A stretch of 64,000 nucleotides of DNA, taken from contig JADJQM010000001.1 in assembly GCA_016712715.1 (NCBI GenBank), positions 887,001 through 951,000 on the forward strand. The letters run 5' to 3'. Source of the stretch: Rhodospirillaceae bacterium. Its GTDB lineage: Bacteria > Pseudomonadota > Alphaproteobacteria > Dongiales > Dongiaceae. A model generated the notes under the pieces. The model ran no database searches, was not told where the DNA came from, and saw nothing but the letters and a program-made list of their open reading frames with translations. Shown in pieces: positions 51,818 through 63,128 of this stretch. The position numbers and the translations under genes were made by a program. Numbering within the stretch: the stretch's first letter is position 1; every line of letters begins with the position of its first letter.

Positions 51818-51845
51818 AAGGGCGGCACCACAAAGTGCCGCCCTT
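51818..51845. terminator. Bidirectional terminator between gltA and gloA
   Basis: Arms AAGGGCGGCAC and GTGCCGCCCTT, loop CACAAA, then TTTT on the plus side and A tracts on the minus side, 21 bases after the gltA stop. Confidence 0.85.
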
Positions 51846-51863
51846 CTTTTCATTTAGGCCAGG

Positions 51864-52253
51864 TTACTTCTGGACCAACTCGATCTTGTATCCATCGGGA
51901 TCTTCCACGAAGGCGATCACCGAGCCACCATGCGCCATCGGACCGGCTGGGCGCGGAATTTTGACGCCTTCCTTGGCGAGCTTGTCGCAGGTGCCGTAGA
52001 TATCCTCCACGCCGATCGCAAGATGGCCAAAAGCGGTGCCGATTTCATAGGGTTCCTTGCGACCCCAATTATGCGTGAGCTCGATCACCGCGTGATCGCC
52101 CTCGTCACCATAGCCGACAAAGGCCAAGGTGAATTCGCCCGATGGATAGTCCTTGCGGCGCAGCAGCTTCATGCCGAGATGACGCGTGTAGAAGTCGATC
52201 GACTTGTCCATATCCATGACGAGGATCATCGTGTGCAGCAAACGGTTGGCCAT
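51864..52253 (-). CDS. gloA: Lactoylglutathione lyase (glyoxalase I)
   Basis: 129 residues. The VOC/glyoxalase fold has the metal ligands in L-L-H-T-M-I-L-V, L-A-F-V-G-Y-G, F-G-H-L-A-I-G-V-E-D and F-V-E-D-P-D-G-Y-K-I-E-L, the standard His-Glu-His-Glu pattern. It converts the methylglyoxal-glutathione adduct to lactoylglutathione. Glutathione reductase is encoded elsewhere in this window. Confidence 0.95.
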   Translation of the reverse strand: MANRLLHTMILVMDMDKSIDFYTRHLGMKLLRRKDYPSGEFTLAFVGYGDEGDHAVIELTHNWGRKEPYEIGTAFGHLAIGVEDIYGTCDKLAKEGVKIPRPAGPMAHGGSVIAFVEDPDGYKIELVQK

Positions 52254-52291
52254 CTCTTTTCCTCTACGTGGCGATTGTTTCGTGATCTTGA

Positions 52292-53653
52292 TTACCTGGT
52301 CGCGGCTTCGACGGCTTCGACAATATCGTCGACGACGCGGGCAACCAGCTTCCTGTCCTCACCCTCCGCCATCACGCGGATGAGAGTCTCGGTGCCGGAT
52401 TTCCGGATGAGCAGTCGGCCACAGCCGTTGAGCGCCGCCTCGCCGGCCGCAATGGCGTCCTTCACCCGTGCCTGTTCCAGTGGTGGGTTCGCACCCTGCT
52501 GGTAGCGCACATTCTTGAGGAGTTGCGGTAACGGCGCAAAGACGCGGCCAGCTTCGCTGGCCGGCCGATCCGCCTTGATCAGAACCGCCAACACCTGCAG
52601 GGCGGCCATCAGGCCGTCACCGGTGGTGGCAAAGTCGCTGAGAATGATATGGCCGGATTGCTCGCCGCCGATGTTGAGGCCAAGTCGACGCATCGCCTCC
52701 ACGACATAGCGATCGCCCACCGAGGTCCGATGCAGTTTGAGGTCAAGCCTTGCCAAATGGCGCTCAAGGCCGAGATTGGACATGACCGTCGCCGCAATGC
52801 CATCCCCAGCCAGGCGCCCCGCGCTCTGCCAGCTTTCAGCAATCAGGCCCATCAACTGGTCGCCATCGATGACCGTACCTGTTTCGTCAACCACGATTAC
52901 CCGGTCGGCGTCACCATCCAAAGCAATGCCGAGATGCGCGCCGCTAGCCCTTACCTGACCGCAGAGGCGTTCGGTATGCACCGCCCCGCAGGCTGCGTTG
53001 ATATTGGTGCCGTTCGGCTCGTTGGCAATCGCCACCACGTCGGCACCCAACTCCCACAGCACTGTCGGCGCGACCTTGTAGGCGGCACCATTGGCGCAAT
53101 CGACCACGACACGCATGCCTTCCAGGCTGAGCCCCTTGGGGAAGCTCGACTTCACAAATTCGATGTAGCGACCCTGCGCATCATCGATGCGTTTGGCGCG
53201 GCCCAATTGTGCTGACGGCGCCAGCCCTACCGATGCGTCAAAGCCGGCTCCAAACATCCGGCTTTCGATTTCCGCCTCGATATCGTCGGACAGTTTGTAA
53301 CCATCCGGCCCGAACAGTTTGATGCCATTGTCTTCATAAGGATTGTGCGACGCGGAGATCATGACACCGAGATCGGCCCGCATCGAACGGGTCAGCATGG
53401 CCACGGCCGGGGTCGGCAGCGGCCCCAGCAGCATGACGTCCATTCCCATTGAGAGGAAACCGGAGGTCAGCGCTGTTTCCAGCATGTAGCCGGAAAGCCG
53501 CGTGTCCTTGCCGATGATGACTCTGTGCCGATGGCCGCCACGCGTGAAATGCGCTCCAGCGGCCAATGACAGGCGCAAGGCGGTCATGGCGATGATCGGC
53601 TCGGCATTGGCCAGGCCGCGCACCCCATCTGTGCCGAATAGTTTACGGGTCAT
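52292..53653 (-). CDS. glmM: Phosphoglucosamine mutase
   Basis: 453 residues. The start K-L-F-G-T-D-G-V-R-G, the active serine loop M-I-S-A-S-H-N-P-Y-E-D-N-G (Ser about 103), the metal loop D-G-D-A-D-R and the late R-K-S-G-T-E-T-L-I-R are complete. It makes glucosamine 1-phosphate for UDP-GlcNAc and peptidoglycan. It lies 60 bases after the folP end in the conserved order ftsH-folP-glmM. Confidence 0.97.
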   Translation of the reverse strand: MTRKLFGTDGVRGLANAEPIIAMTALRLSLAAGAHFTRGGHRHRVIIGKDTRLSGYMLETALTSGFLSMGMDVMLLGPLPTPAVAMLTRSMRADLGVMISASHNPYEDNGIKLFGPDGYKLSDDIEAEIESRMFGAGFDASVGLAPSAQLGRAKRIDDAQGRYIEFVKSSFPKGLSLEGMRVVVDCANGAAYKVAPTVLWELGADVVAIANEPNGTNINAACGAVHTERLCGQVRASGAHLGIALDGDADRVIVVDETGTVIDGDQLMGLIAESWQSAGRLAGDGIAATVMSNLGLERHLARLDLKLHRTSVGDRYVVEAMRRLGLNIGGEQSGHIILSDFATTGDGLMAALQVLAVLIKADRPASEAGRVFAPLPQLLKNVRYQQGANPPLEQARVKDAIAAGEAALNGCGRLLIRKSGTETLIRVMAEGEDRKLVARVVDDIVEAVEAATR

Positions 53654-53713
53654 GATCTGGCCAGCCTCGAGAATCTCTGCGGTACTTTCACTTTACTGCT
53701 TGCAGCCTTCATA

Positions 53714-54743
53714 TCAAACGATCTCAAGGGCAGCCAGCATGGCTCTGGCCTGGAAGGTTTCGGGCACATCATGAACTCGGACGATCTGCACCCCCTGCGC
53801 CAGACCCAGGGCGGCAATGGTGACCGACCCGGCCAATCGGTCCTTTGGCGCCTCGCCCCGCGAGAGCCGGCCGATGAAGCTCTTCCTGGAGACGCCCAGC
53901 GTAATCGGGCAGCCAAAGCCGTGGAACGCTGCCAGTTCATTCAGGATCAGCAGGTTGTGCGGGTCTTTTTGCCGAAGCCGATACCTGGATCCAGCGAGAT
54001 TCTGGCGCGGTCGACACCCAGTTCGCCAAGCCGCGACAAGCGGGCAGCGAAATAGTCGATGAGGTCCAGGGTGGCATCCGCGTAGACAGGGTTGGCCTGC
54101 ATGGTTTGAGGCTCACCCAGCATATGCATGAGAACGATTGCAGCACCCGATCGGGCTGCCACCCGTTCACTGTCCACATCGCCGGTCAGAGCTGTCACAT
54201 CATTGATGATACGGGCGCCGGCAGTCACGGCCTCTGTCATGACCGCGGCATGGCGCGTATCGACCGAAACACACAGCCCCTTCTCCGCCAGCGCCCGGAT
54301 CACCGGGATGACGCGCCGCATCTCCTCGTCCACCGAAACCGGTGCCGACCCTGGACGGGTCGATTCGCCACCGATATCGAGAATGTCGGCCCCTGCCCTG
54401 GTAAGGGCGACGCCACGCTCGATCGCTGCCTCGGTGTCTGAAAAATCACCGCCATCCGAAAAACTGTCGGGGGTGACATTCACAATGCCCATGAGCAGCG
54501 GACGCTTGAGGTCGAAGCCGGCCCAACTCTTTCGCGGCGCCGTAAAGGGTGCCAGCAGAGTTGCCGGGACCTTGGGCAAAAGCACCGGCCGCCGGACACC
54601 CGAGCCGTCCGCCCCGCGATCCGCCAGTTCTACGCCCGAAAAGGCAATCGACCCACCCGCGAGGGGCAATCCATGCCCTGCCCCCATGGCGCGTGCGGCC
54701 GCCTTCCCGGTCATCAAGCCCGTCGGGATCAGATAAGGCCCGG

Positions 54744-54747
<4 letters not shown>
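53714..54747 (-). pseudogene. folP: Dihydropteroate synthase with single-base homopolymer frameshift
   Basis: The first 260 residues read as a normal FolP: M-G-I-V-N-V-T-P-D-S-F-S-D-G-G, G-A-D-I-L-D-I-G-G-E-S-T-R-P-G, D-V-T-A-L. At G-F-G-K-K near 53966-53970 the frame has five A residues where six would keep it open (minus strand); the correct frame then reads D-P-H-N-L-L-I-L-N-E and G-V-S-R-K-S-F-I-G-R-L-S through the normal end at 53714. FolP joins pterin pyrophosphate and p-aminobenzoate in folate synthesis and is usually essential, so this is most likely a sequencing error. Coupled to ftsH by ATGA. Confidence 0.85.
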
Positions 54748-56687
<1,940 letters not shown>

Positions 56688-56795
56688 AATCTTTATCCCT
56701 CGTTAGGTCTCAAGGTCGGTTTTGGGGACTGAGGCTGGCCGGGTACCTGCCGAACACTGCCATCAGTTGGTAAAAATCCGACGCTTCATCCGTAC

Positions 56796-58166
56796 TTAGA
56801 TAGTGTGCGGCCACCCATACGCAACTGTAAAGCCGCTTGATGTCACTGAATAATGTGGCCGAAAGCGGAATTGCGCACGCAATCCTTCCCCATACGGATC
56901 GAAACCGAGATGGGGAACGGCACTGAGACGACCTGTCGCAGCCCAGATTGCCGCCAGCGAGGGTCGAACGAGCGCTGGAATATCCATAGGGTTTGCGCGG
57001 AAATGGCCCGTTTGGCCGATCTCGGCTACCCCTCTTTCGCCCAGGACTTCAATCCGACCTGCCGGCCGGTCGCCGGATATCGTCATCAGGAAGCGCCGGT
57101 CCCAGATAAACTGCTGAGGTCCTACGATGGCCATGCTGTCAGTGACGGCTGCCGCTTCCCGGCAGATCAACCCCTGCCCCCGCCAAATGGAGATCAGCGT
57201 CCCTCCCAGACTGAGACCACATTGCCCAGCAAGTAGCTTCTGGACGGCACGGTCGAGGGGGGCTCGCGCGGGCAAATAATCTCTGCCGGCGATCGTCGCC
57301 ACGACCTGCCCCAGGGCTCGGTGAAGGATAGCGGGATTGCTGCCCGCCCAGGCCGCGACGTCGATCAAGGCAAACCCGGCGGCGTGAACCGAGACGGATC
57401 TGGCGAGGAGGCCGGCCACCTCTCGCTCTGCTTCGCGGCGGGCTTCCCCCCAGGCGAGGATTTCGCCATTGGTCGGCAATGGCCCTTCAATGCCTCTTCG
57501 CCAGCGAATTCTCTCATAGTGCTCGTGACGATTGCTGGGATCTTCGAGCCAGCACTGGTGGCGCGACTGGAGATAGGATTTCAACGTCGCACCGGTTACC
57601 GGCAGCAGCGGCCGCAGCAAGCGAACACCGCGGCGGGTGCTGACCGAGCTGATACCGGCTGAACCGAATTGGTCGGGACCGCCGCGCGCCCGGCGCATGG
57701 CGACCGTCTCGCGCTGGTCATCCTGCTGATGCGCCGTCGCCAGGTGCAGGACCTCGTTTTCTCGGCACCAGGCCCCCATCAGCTCATAGCGCGCCTCGCG
57801 CGCTGCCGCCTGGACTGCGGTGCCCGGCTTGATCCCGGTCCAGGCCAGGGTGCGATGATCGATTCCGGCTTTTGCAGCCCATCCAGCAACTGTCCGGGCT
57901 TCGTTTGCCGCCTCCGGCCGCAGGCCATGGTCGACAGTAAGGGCCGTCAACTTGCCACCCTGCCCGCGCACCCAATCGGCCAACAACAGCATCAGCGCCA
58001 TACTGTCGGACCCGCCCGACACGCCAACCGCCACATGTGGCTTTGCTTCGAACGGGCCACAGGCCGCCATCAACGCGCCCATTTGGGCAGTCGTCAGGTC
58101 CGGTGGTGCTGGTTCTGAACTATCCCCAAGCGCTGAATCCCCTAAGGCCGGGCTGCCTAGTTGCAC
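56796..58166 (-). CDS. tilS: tRNA(Ile)-lysidine synthetase
   Basis: 456 residues from GTG 58166, which overlaps the cpoB stop by ten bases; the first family residues begin near M-G-A-L-M-A-A-C-G. The PP-loop A-V-G-V-S-G-G-S-D-S-M-A-L, V-D-H-G-L-R and H-Q-Q-D-D-Q identify TilS. It modifies the anticodon C34 of tRNA-Ile to lysidine. The C-terminal 150 residues are less recognisable but open. Confidence 0.92.
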   Translation of the reverse strand: MQLGSPALGDSALGDSSEPAPPDLTTAQMGALMAACGPFEAKPHVAVGVSGGSDSMALMLLLADWVRGQGGKLTALTVDHGLRPEAANEARTVAGWAAKAGIDHRTLAWTGIKPGTAVQAAAREARYELMGAWCRENEVLHLATAHQQDDQRETVAMRRARGGPDQFGSAGISSVSTRRGVRLLRPLLPVTGATLKSYLQSRHQCWLEDPSNRHEHYERIRWRRGIEGPLPTNGEILAWGEARREAEREVAGLLARSVSVHAAGFALIDVAAWAGSNPAILHRALGQVVATIAGRDYLPARAPLDRAVQKLLAGQCGLSLGGTLISIWRGQGLICREAAAVTDSMAIVGPQQFIWDRRFLMTISGDRPAGRIEVLGERGVAEIGQTGHFRANPMDIPALVRPSLAAIWAATGRLSAVPHLGFDPYGEGLRAQFRFRPHYSVTSSGFTVAYGWPHTI

Positions 58167-59140
58167 TTGTAGCGTTGCTTCGCAGGCGCGGCCCGATCCC
58201 GGATCGCCTGCGACGCGTCAGGAAACTGCTTATCGAGCTGCCGGAAAGCGGTGCAGGCATCCGGGTTGCGTCCGGTCTGCCCCAGAGACATGCCGAGTTT
58301 CAGCAGATTGTCGGCCGCCTTGGAGCTCTTGGGATATTTCTGATAGCCCTCGGCAAAGGCAACCGCCGCATTCTTGAAATCGCTGCGCACGTAATAGGTC
58401 TCGCCGAGCCAGTATTGCGCGTTGCCTGCCAGCGGGTCCTTCGGATGTTCGACGACGAAGGATTTGAGCGCGAGTTCCGCTTCAGCATAAGCACCGCGCT
58501 GAACGAGACCGGTTGCATAGTCATATTGCTGTTGCGGCGTATCGCCGGGCAGCACGACTGAGGCGGCGGCGCCTGCCGCAGCTTGTTCGGCGGCGCCAGC
58601 GGGCGCCTGGGGCAGATTCTGCATCTGGTCAGTGGACAGGGTCCCCAGGACCCCGGGCTGGGTCGGCTGCGGGGGTGCGCCTGGGTCGACCGGTGCCGCC
58701 GGCGCCGCGGTTGCACTTTCGACCGGCATGGTGCCGTCAGCCGCCGCCATGGGCGACGTCGCGGCACCCCCGGCGCTGTTGCGCTCCAACTCTGAGAGGC
58801 GGAACTCCGTGTCCTTCTGCATCCGCTCGAACTTGTCGGCGATATCGTTGATCTTGAGTTCCAACTGCTCGATCTGGCCAGTCATCTGGCTCATCTGCTG
58901 GTCATATTGCTGGAAGCGGACTTCGGTCTGCGCCGCCAGCGTACCGCCACCGGCCACCGCCGCGCCGCCCTTGGGCATCTGATTTTCGAGGAACGTTACC
59001 TGCTGCTTTAACTGTTGCAGCTCGGCGCGCAGATCGTCGACCTCGTCCGCCTGGGCCGCAGCAACCGGCGCAAGGGCCAGCAGGCCGGCGAAGGCGGCAA
59101 ATTTGATACCTTGGGCAAATGTCACGCGGTTCATCCTCAT
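58157..59140 (-). CDS. cpoB: Tol-Pal-associated coiled-coil TPR protein CpoB (YbgF)
   Basis: 327 residues from ATG 59140. A Sec signal ends at A-A-A-Q-A (about 31). The N-terminal coiled coil (about 35-100) contains L-R-A-E-L-Q-Q-L-K-Q-Q; an Ala/Pro-rich linker follows, then a C-terminal TPR region with Y-D-Y-A-T-G-L-V-Q-R-G-A-Y, Y-W-L-G-E-T-Y-Y and C-T-A-F-R-Q-L. CpoB coordinates the Tol-Pal complex with peptidoglycan synthesis during division. The gene lies between pal and tilS as expected. Confidence 0.93.
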   Translation of the reverse strand: MRMNRVTFAQGIKFAAFAGLLALAPVAAAQADEVDDLRAELQQLKQQVTFLENQMPKGGAAVAGGGTLAAQTEVRFQQYDQQMSQMTGQIEQLELKINDIADKFERMQKDTEFRLSELERNSAGGAATSPMAAADGTMPVESATAAPAAPVDPGAPPQPTQPGVLGTLSTDQMQNLPQAPAGAAEQAAAGAAASVVLPGDTPQQQYDYATGLVQRGAYAEAELALKSFVVEHPKDPLAGNAQYWLGETYYVRSDFKNAAVAFAEGYQKYPKSSKAADNLLKLGMSLGQTGRNPDACTAFRQLDKQFPDASQAIRDRAAPAKQRYKCN

Positions 59141-59327
59141 CGCTCTCGTTCCCGGTTCTCGGCATTGTCCATGGTCGACACCGATCCGGGCGGAATTAAG
59201 GCGCAGCCGGGCCAGCTCGGTCACAAAATTGCGAGCTGACAATGCCAAAGGGACTCGGTGAAAAGCAAGCCTGGGCAATCGCTTGCCCAGGCATTGCCGA
59301 CCCTTTGCCCGAGGACCGATCCGTCGG

Positions 59328-59849
59328 TCAGGGATTTAACGCGGTGGTGGCGCGGCGGTTCCCCTGCCAGCAGGCTTCGCTGGCTTCACCGCAGAGGGGC
59401 TGTTCCTTGCCGAATGAGACGGTCTGGAGGCGCATTGCGTCGACGCCCAGCGCAACCAGGTAGGCCCGCACGGAGTTGGCGCGACGCTCACCCAGGGCCA
59501 GATTGTATTCCCGCGTGCCACGCTCATCCGCATGACCCTGGATGACGGCCGTCCGTGCCGGGTATTGCAGAAGCCAAGCGGCCTGCCTCTGCAGCGTCGA
59601 CTGGGCCTCGGAGGCCAGATCATAGGCATCGGTCGCAAACAGGACCGTATCTCCCACAACCTGGCTGAACTCCAGATCGCTGCCTGGGAGCACGCCCTGG
59701 GGCGAATTTTCGACGACTGGCGCTGGGTTTGCCTGGACGGGGTCGGTGGTGGTTTGCACCTTGCCGGCGTCATTTCCGCACGCAGCCAAACCCATCATCG
59801 CCGCGGCCGCCATCATGAAGCGCCAGTTGCCGACACTGTTTCGTAGCAT
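59328..59849 (-). CDS. Second Pal-like peptidoglycan-associated lipoprotein
   Basis: 173 residues from ATG 59849. The lipoprotein signal ends in G-L-A-A-C (Cys24). The OmpA-like domain (about 85-170) has V-I-Q-G-H-A-D-E-R-G-T-R-E-Y-N-L-A-L-G-E-R-R-A-N-S and ends with C-W-Q-G-N-R-R-A, strongly similar to the Pal encoded immediately upstream. It retains the peptidoglycan-binding residues seen there. A strong terminator (59968-59995) separates it from the first pal, so it may be read from its own promoter or by read-through. Confidence 0.9.
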   Translation of the reverse strand: MLRNSVGNWRFMMAAAAMMGLAACGNDAGKVQTTTDPVQANPAPVVENSPQGVLPGSDLEFSQVVGDTVLFATDAYDLASEAQSTLQRQAAWLLQYPARTAVIQGHADERGTREYNLALGERRANSVRAYLVALGVDAMRLQTVSFGKEQPLCGEASEACWQGNRRATTALNP

Positions 59850-59967
59850 TGAGAGTCCCCTCTTTAGGTTGAAAAACATCAACAGAGGTAAACTCGGCGG
59901 CAAGTGGGGCGGGATTGCGGCGGAATTCGCACGAAGTCGGGGAAAACACCATTCCCAAAAACAAAAA

Positions 59968-59995
59968 CGCCGGCCTGGATTTCTCCAGGCCGGCG
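59968..59995 (-). terminator. Rho-independent terminator after pal
   Basis: Minus strand: arms CGCCGGCCTGGA and TCCAGGCCGGCG around a GAAA loop, followed by TTTTTG TTTTT. Twelve base pairs with a U-rich tail, 35 bases after the pal stop. Confidence 0.9.
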
Positions 59996-60029
59996 AATAT
60001 GACGCCCCGTTACTGGCTAGTAAGCCGAG

Positions 60030-60536
60030 TTACGGGTTGATGGCGCTGACGCCACGACGGTTCTGCGACCAGCAGGACTCATCGCTCTCGGTGCAGAGCG
60101 GACGCTCTTTGCCGTAGGAGATGGTGCTGAGGCGCGCCTTGTCGACGCCGAGAGCGACGAGGTAGTTGGCAACCGAGTTCGCACGACGCTCGCCGAGGGC
60201 GAGGTTGTACTCACGGGTGCCGCGCTCGTCGGCATGGCCTTCGACCGTCAGGGTACGAGCCGGGTACTGCTGCAGCCAGGCAGCCTGACGCTGCAACTGG
60301 CTCTGAGCGTCTGAGCTCAGGCTGTAGCTGTCGAGATCGAAGTAAACGGTGTTACCGACGTTCTGGTTGAAGTCCTCGGGCGAACCCGGGACCGCAGCGC
60401 CGGCAATGCCGGAGCTGTCAGCAGTCGAAGCCGTGGTGCCTGCACCGGCGCCGCCAGCATCGTTCACCGGCACGTCCGACGAACAGGCTGCCAGGAGAGC
60501 GGCCGCAGCCAGGGCCGACAAGATCGAAAGACGCAT
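60030..60536 (-). CDS. pal: Peptidoglycan-associated lipoprotein Pal
   Basis: 168 residues from ATG 60536; the frame extends to 60587 ahead of the signal. The lipobox is L-L-A-A-C (Cys18). The OmpA-like domain has T-V-E-G-H-A-D-E-R-G-T-R-E-Y-N-L-A-L-G-E-R-R, the peptidoglycan diaminopimelate-binding motif. It anchors the outer membrane to peptidoglycan and binds TolB. Its neighbours tolB and cpoB confirm it as the standard Pal. Confidence 0.95.
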   Translation of the reverse strand: MRLSILSALAAAALLAACSSDVPVNDAGGAGAGTTASTADSSGIAGAAVPGSPEDFNQNVGNTVYFDLDSYSLSSDAQSQLQRQAAWLQQYPARTLTVEGHADERGTREYNLALGERRANSVANYLVALGVDKARLSTISYGKERPLCTESDESCWSQNRRGVSAINP

Positions 60537-60690
60537 TTTTAGTTTCCTCTTTTGTCCGTTCTTGGCCCGTGCATTTCCCCCGTCCAACCCCCGACTGTGG
60601 ATCGTCGAACTGCCGTAGCCTTAATTTCCGCGCTGAATCAAGGTATTCCGGGGTCGATTTGACCCTAGAATCGAGGCGGAACATAGATCA

Positions 60691-62018
60691 TTATTGATTC
60701 CCAAGCAAGGGCGACCATGCAGGATCCGAGCCGTCCAGTGGTGTTTTCATGACACGCTCGTTATAGCCGGTCAGGTCGATGCTGTGGAGCTGGGTCTTGC
60801 CATTGGGCTCCTGCTTGAAAAAGGCCAGGACACGACCATTGGGCGCCCAGGTCGGACCTTCCACCAGCCAGCCCTGGGACAGCATCCGCTCGCCCGACCC
60901 ATCCGGGCGCATGACACCTACGTAAAAGCTGCCCTGGAACATGCGGGTAAACGCAATAAGATCACCTCGCGGAGACCAGACCGGGGTACCGTAGCGCCCC
61001 TGCCCCTTGCTGACCCGGCGCGGGCCGGAGCCGTCAGCACCCATCACATAGATCTGCTGTGACCCGCCACGATCGCTCTCGAAGGTGATCTGGCCGCCAT
61101 CGGGCGAATAGCTCGGCGCCGTATCGATACCCGGCGTGTTGGTGATGCGCTGGGTGCGGCGGGTGCGGATGTCCATGACATAGATATCCGTGTTGCCCGA
61201 TTGCGCCATGCTCATGATGACCTTGGAGCCATCCGGCGAAAAGCGCGGCGCGAAGGTCATGCCGGGGAAATCGCCCAGCACTTCCTGCTGGCCGCTGTCG
61301 ATGTTGAAGAGATAGACGCGCGGCTTGTTGCCGTAATAGGACATGTAGGTGATGTCCTGCGCCGCCGGCGAGAAGCGCGGCGTCAGCACCAACACATCGC
61401 CTTTGGTGAGATCTTATGGTTCTCGCCGTCCTGGTCCATGATGGCGAGGCGCTTGACGCGGTTCGATTTGGGCCCGGTTTCCGAAACATAGACGATACGC
61501 GTATCGAAATAGCCTTCTTCGCCCGTGATCCGCTTATAGACTTCGTCGGCAATCTTGTGTGCGACGCGGCGCCAGTTATTGGTGGCGGAGTTGTACTGGA
61601 AGCCAGACATCTGCTGTTCGCCGAACACGTCCCACAGACGGAACTGGACCGAGATCTGGCCATTGGCTTGCGACGTCACATTGCCGGCCACCAGAGCTTG
61701 GGCGTTGATCAGGCGCCAATCCTGGAAGCGCGGCGCCTGCTGCAACGAAGCAGAATCCTGAATGAATGCCTTCTTGTCGATCGGCGCGAAAAGGCCTGAG
61801 CGTTCAAGGTCGGCGGCGATGACAGCAGCCATGTCCCGCGCTACCTGCCCATCGTTGGGCGATGCGCCATAAAAATCAGGCACCGCGATCGGCATCGGCT
61901 CTGGCGCTTTGCCGGGGCTGATGATGATCGTGGGTTCCGCCATGGCGGAAACGGGCGCAACCAGCACAGCGAGCGCGATTGCTGCACTGCGGACAACATG
62001 CCTCAAACCTTGCATCAT
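60691..62018 (-). pseudogene. tolB: Tol-Pal translocation protein TolB with single-base frameshift
   Basis: The first frame (ATG 62018) gives a signal peptide and N-terminal domain through M-D-Q-D-G-E-N-H-K; near 61410 one base appears to be missing (AAGATCTC where AAG-TAT-CTC is expected) and the frame ends. The second frame continues L-T-P-R-F-S-P-A-A-Q-D-I-T-Y-M through a WD40-like propeller (repeats F-S-P-D-G-S-K, Y-S-P-D-G-G-Q, W-S-P-R-G-D) to the stop at 60691. Merged length is about 440 residues, normal. TolB links Pal and TolA in the periplasm. Sequencing error is more likely than true loss. Confidence 0.85.
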
Positions 62019-62042
62019 CGATTCTGCCTCATGATCTCTCGT

Positions 62043-62064
62043 GTAAAGACACCAGCCTCTTTAC
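62043..62064 (-). promoter_or_regulatory. Small hairpin in the tolB leader
   Basis: GTAAAGA and TCTTTAC separated by eight bases, 25 bases upstream of the tolB ATG within the 197-base tolA-tolB interval. A short stem near the start could affect translation. No known riboswitch is recognised. Confidence 0.35.
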
Positions 62065-62215
62065 CTCGGGACTAGGTCAATTCTGTGATATCAAATCTCA
62101 TTCTGTGTCTGCAAATGCACTCAATATTTCATTACTAACCCGGTTTTCCTTCTGGTGCATCTGACAAACACGCGAGGGCGACTTTGGTTCTGCCCTGCAC
62201 CATCCGCAGCTCGAA

Positions 62216-63124
62216 TCAGTTCGCATATTGCGGGTCACAGCCAAAAGTAATGACCGGTTGCTCCTTCCCAGGGGGGAACTGGACACGTTGCGTAATGAAA
62301 AAGGCCCGCCGGCAGGATTCGGCCACCATGCGGTATTTGGGATCACTCATGCGCCCCTTTTCCAGATAATCGACCGACAGAACCGTGCCCTGCCCGTCGA
62401 ACTTGACCCGCACCATGGCGATGTATTGCGTGGGGTCCGGCAACGCGCCAACGTCCACTGCCCAATTCGAGCCAATCTGCTGGCCGATATTGTCGGCGTC
62501 GGAAGCGCTCAGCGCGACCGCCGACAGTTCCGGGGTTTGGGGGCCCTCGCTCGGTTCGTCCGGTGCGGGTGCGGCCTTCTTCTCCGGCTTCTCCGGGGTA
62601 GGTTCCGCAGCCTGATCCTGCAAGACGCTGGCAAGCAGACTGTCGAGTTCGTTGGTATCCTTTTTGGTCGGTTTCTTCTTCTTTTCTTCCGGCTTCTTCT
62701 TGGGCTTTTCCTCGACCTTCTTCTCTTCCGGCTTTTTTTCCTCGGGCTTCTTCTCGATGGGCTTATCCTTGTCCGGCATGGCGACCGCCACTTCCTCCGG
62801 CGCAGGCGGCGGCGGTGCGGCGGCGGGTTTCGGATTCTCCTTCGCAGCAGCCGGTTTGGCTTCCTTCTTGGGTGGCTCGACCTTCTGAGTCTTCTTCGGC
62901 TTTTCGGTCAGTTTGTTTGATGCTTTGTCGACTTTGGGTGCCGCCGTGATATCGGAGATCAGCGCACCTTTCAGTCCCATCGGCTGCTCGATGAAGTCAT
63001 CCTGAAACAAATGCGGCACGCCGAACCAGGCGAACAAGAACAGCGTGATATGAAAGACCACCGAGGCGATCAGGCCTTGGTTGAGCTCAGGTTCGAAGCC
63101 AAGTTTCTCGGTCAGAAAATTCAT
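62216..63124 (-). CDS. tolA: TolA (cell envelope integrity protein)
   Basis: 302 residues. One N-terminal membrane anchor (about 20-40), a long Lys/Glu/Pro-rich helical region (about 60-190, K-P-E-E-K-K-P-E-E-K-K runs), and a C-terminal domain with a TonB-like core (V-R-V-K-F-D-G-Q-G-T-V-L). It bridges inner and outer membrane to TolB/Pal and is energised by TolQ/TolR. Four bases after tolR. Confidence 0.93.
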   Translation of the reverse strand: MNFLTEKLGFEPELNQGLIASVVFHITLFLFAWFGVPHLFQDDFIEQPMGLKGALISDITAAPKVDKASNKLTEKPKKTQKVEPPKKEAKPAAAKENPKPAAAPPPPAPEEVAVAMPDKDKPIEKKPEEKKPEEKKVEEKPKKKPEEKKKKPTKKDTNELDSLLASVLQDQAAEPTPEKPEKKAAPAPDEPSEGPQTPELSAVALSASDADNIGQQIGSNWAVDVGALPDPTQYIAMVRVKFDGQGTVLSVDYLEKGRMSDPKYRMVAESCRRAFFITQRVQFPPGKEQPVITFGCDPQYAN

Positions 63125-63128
63125 AACG

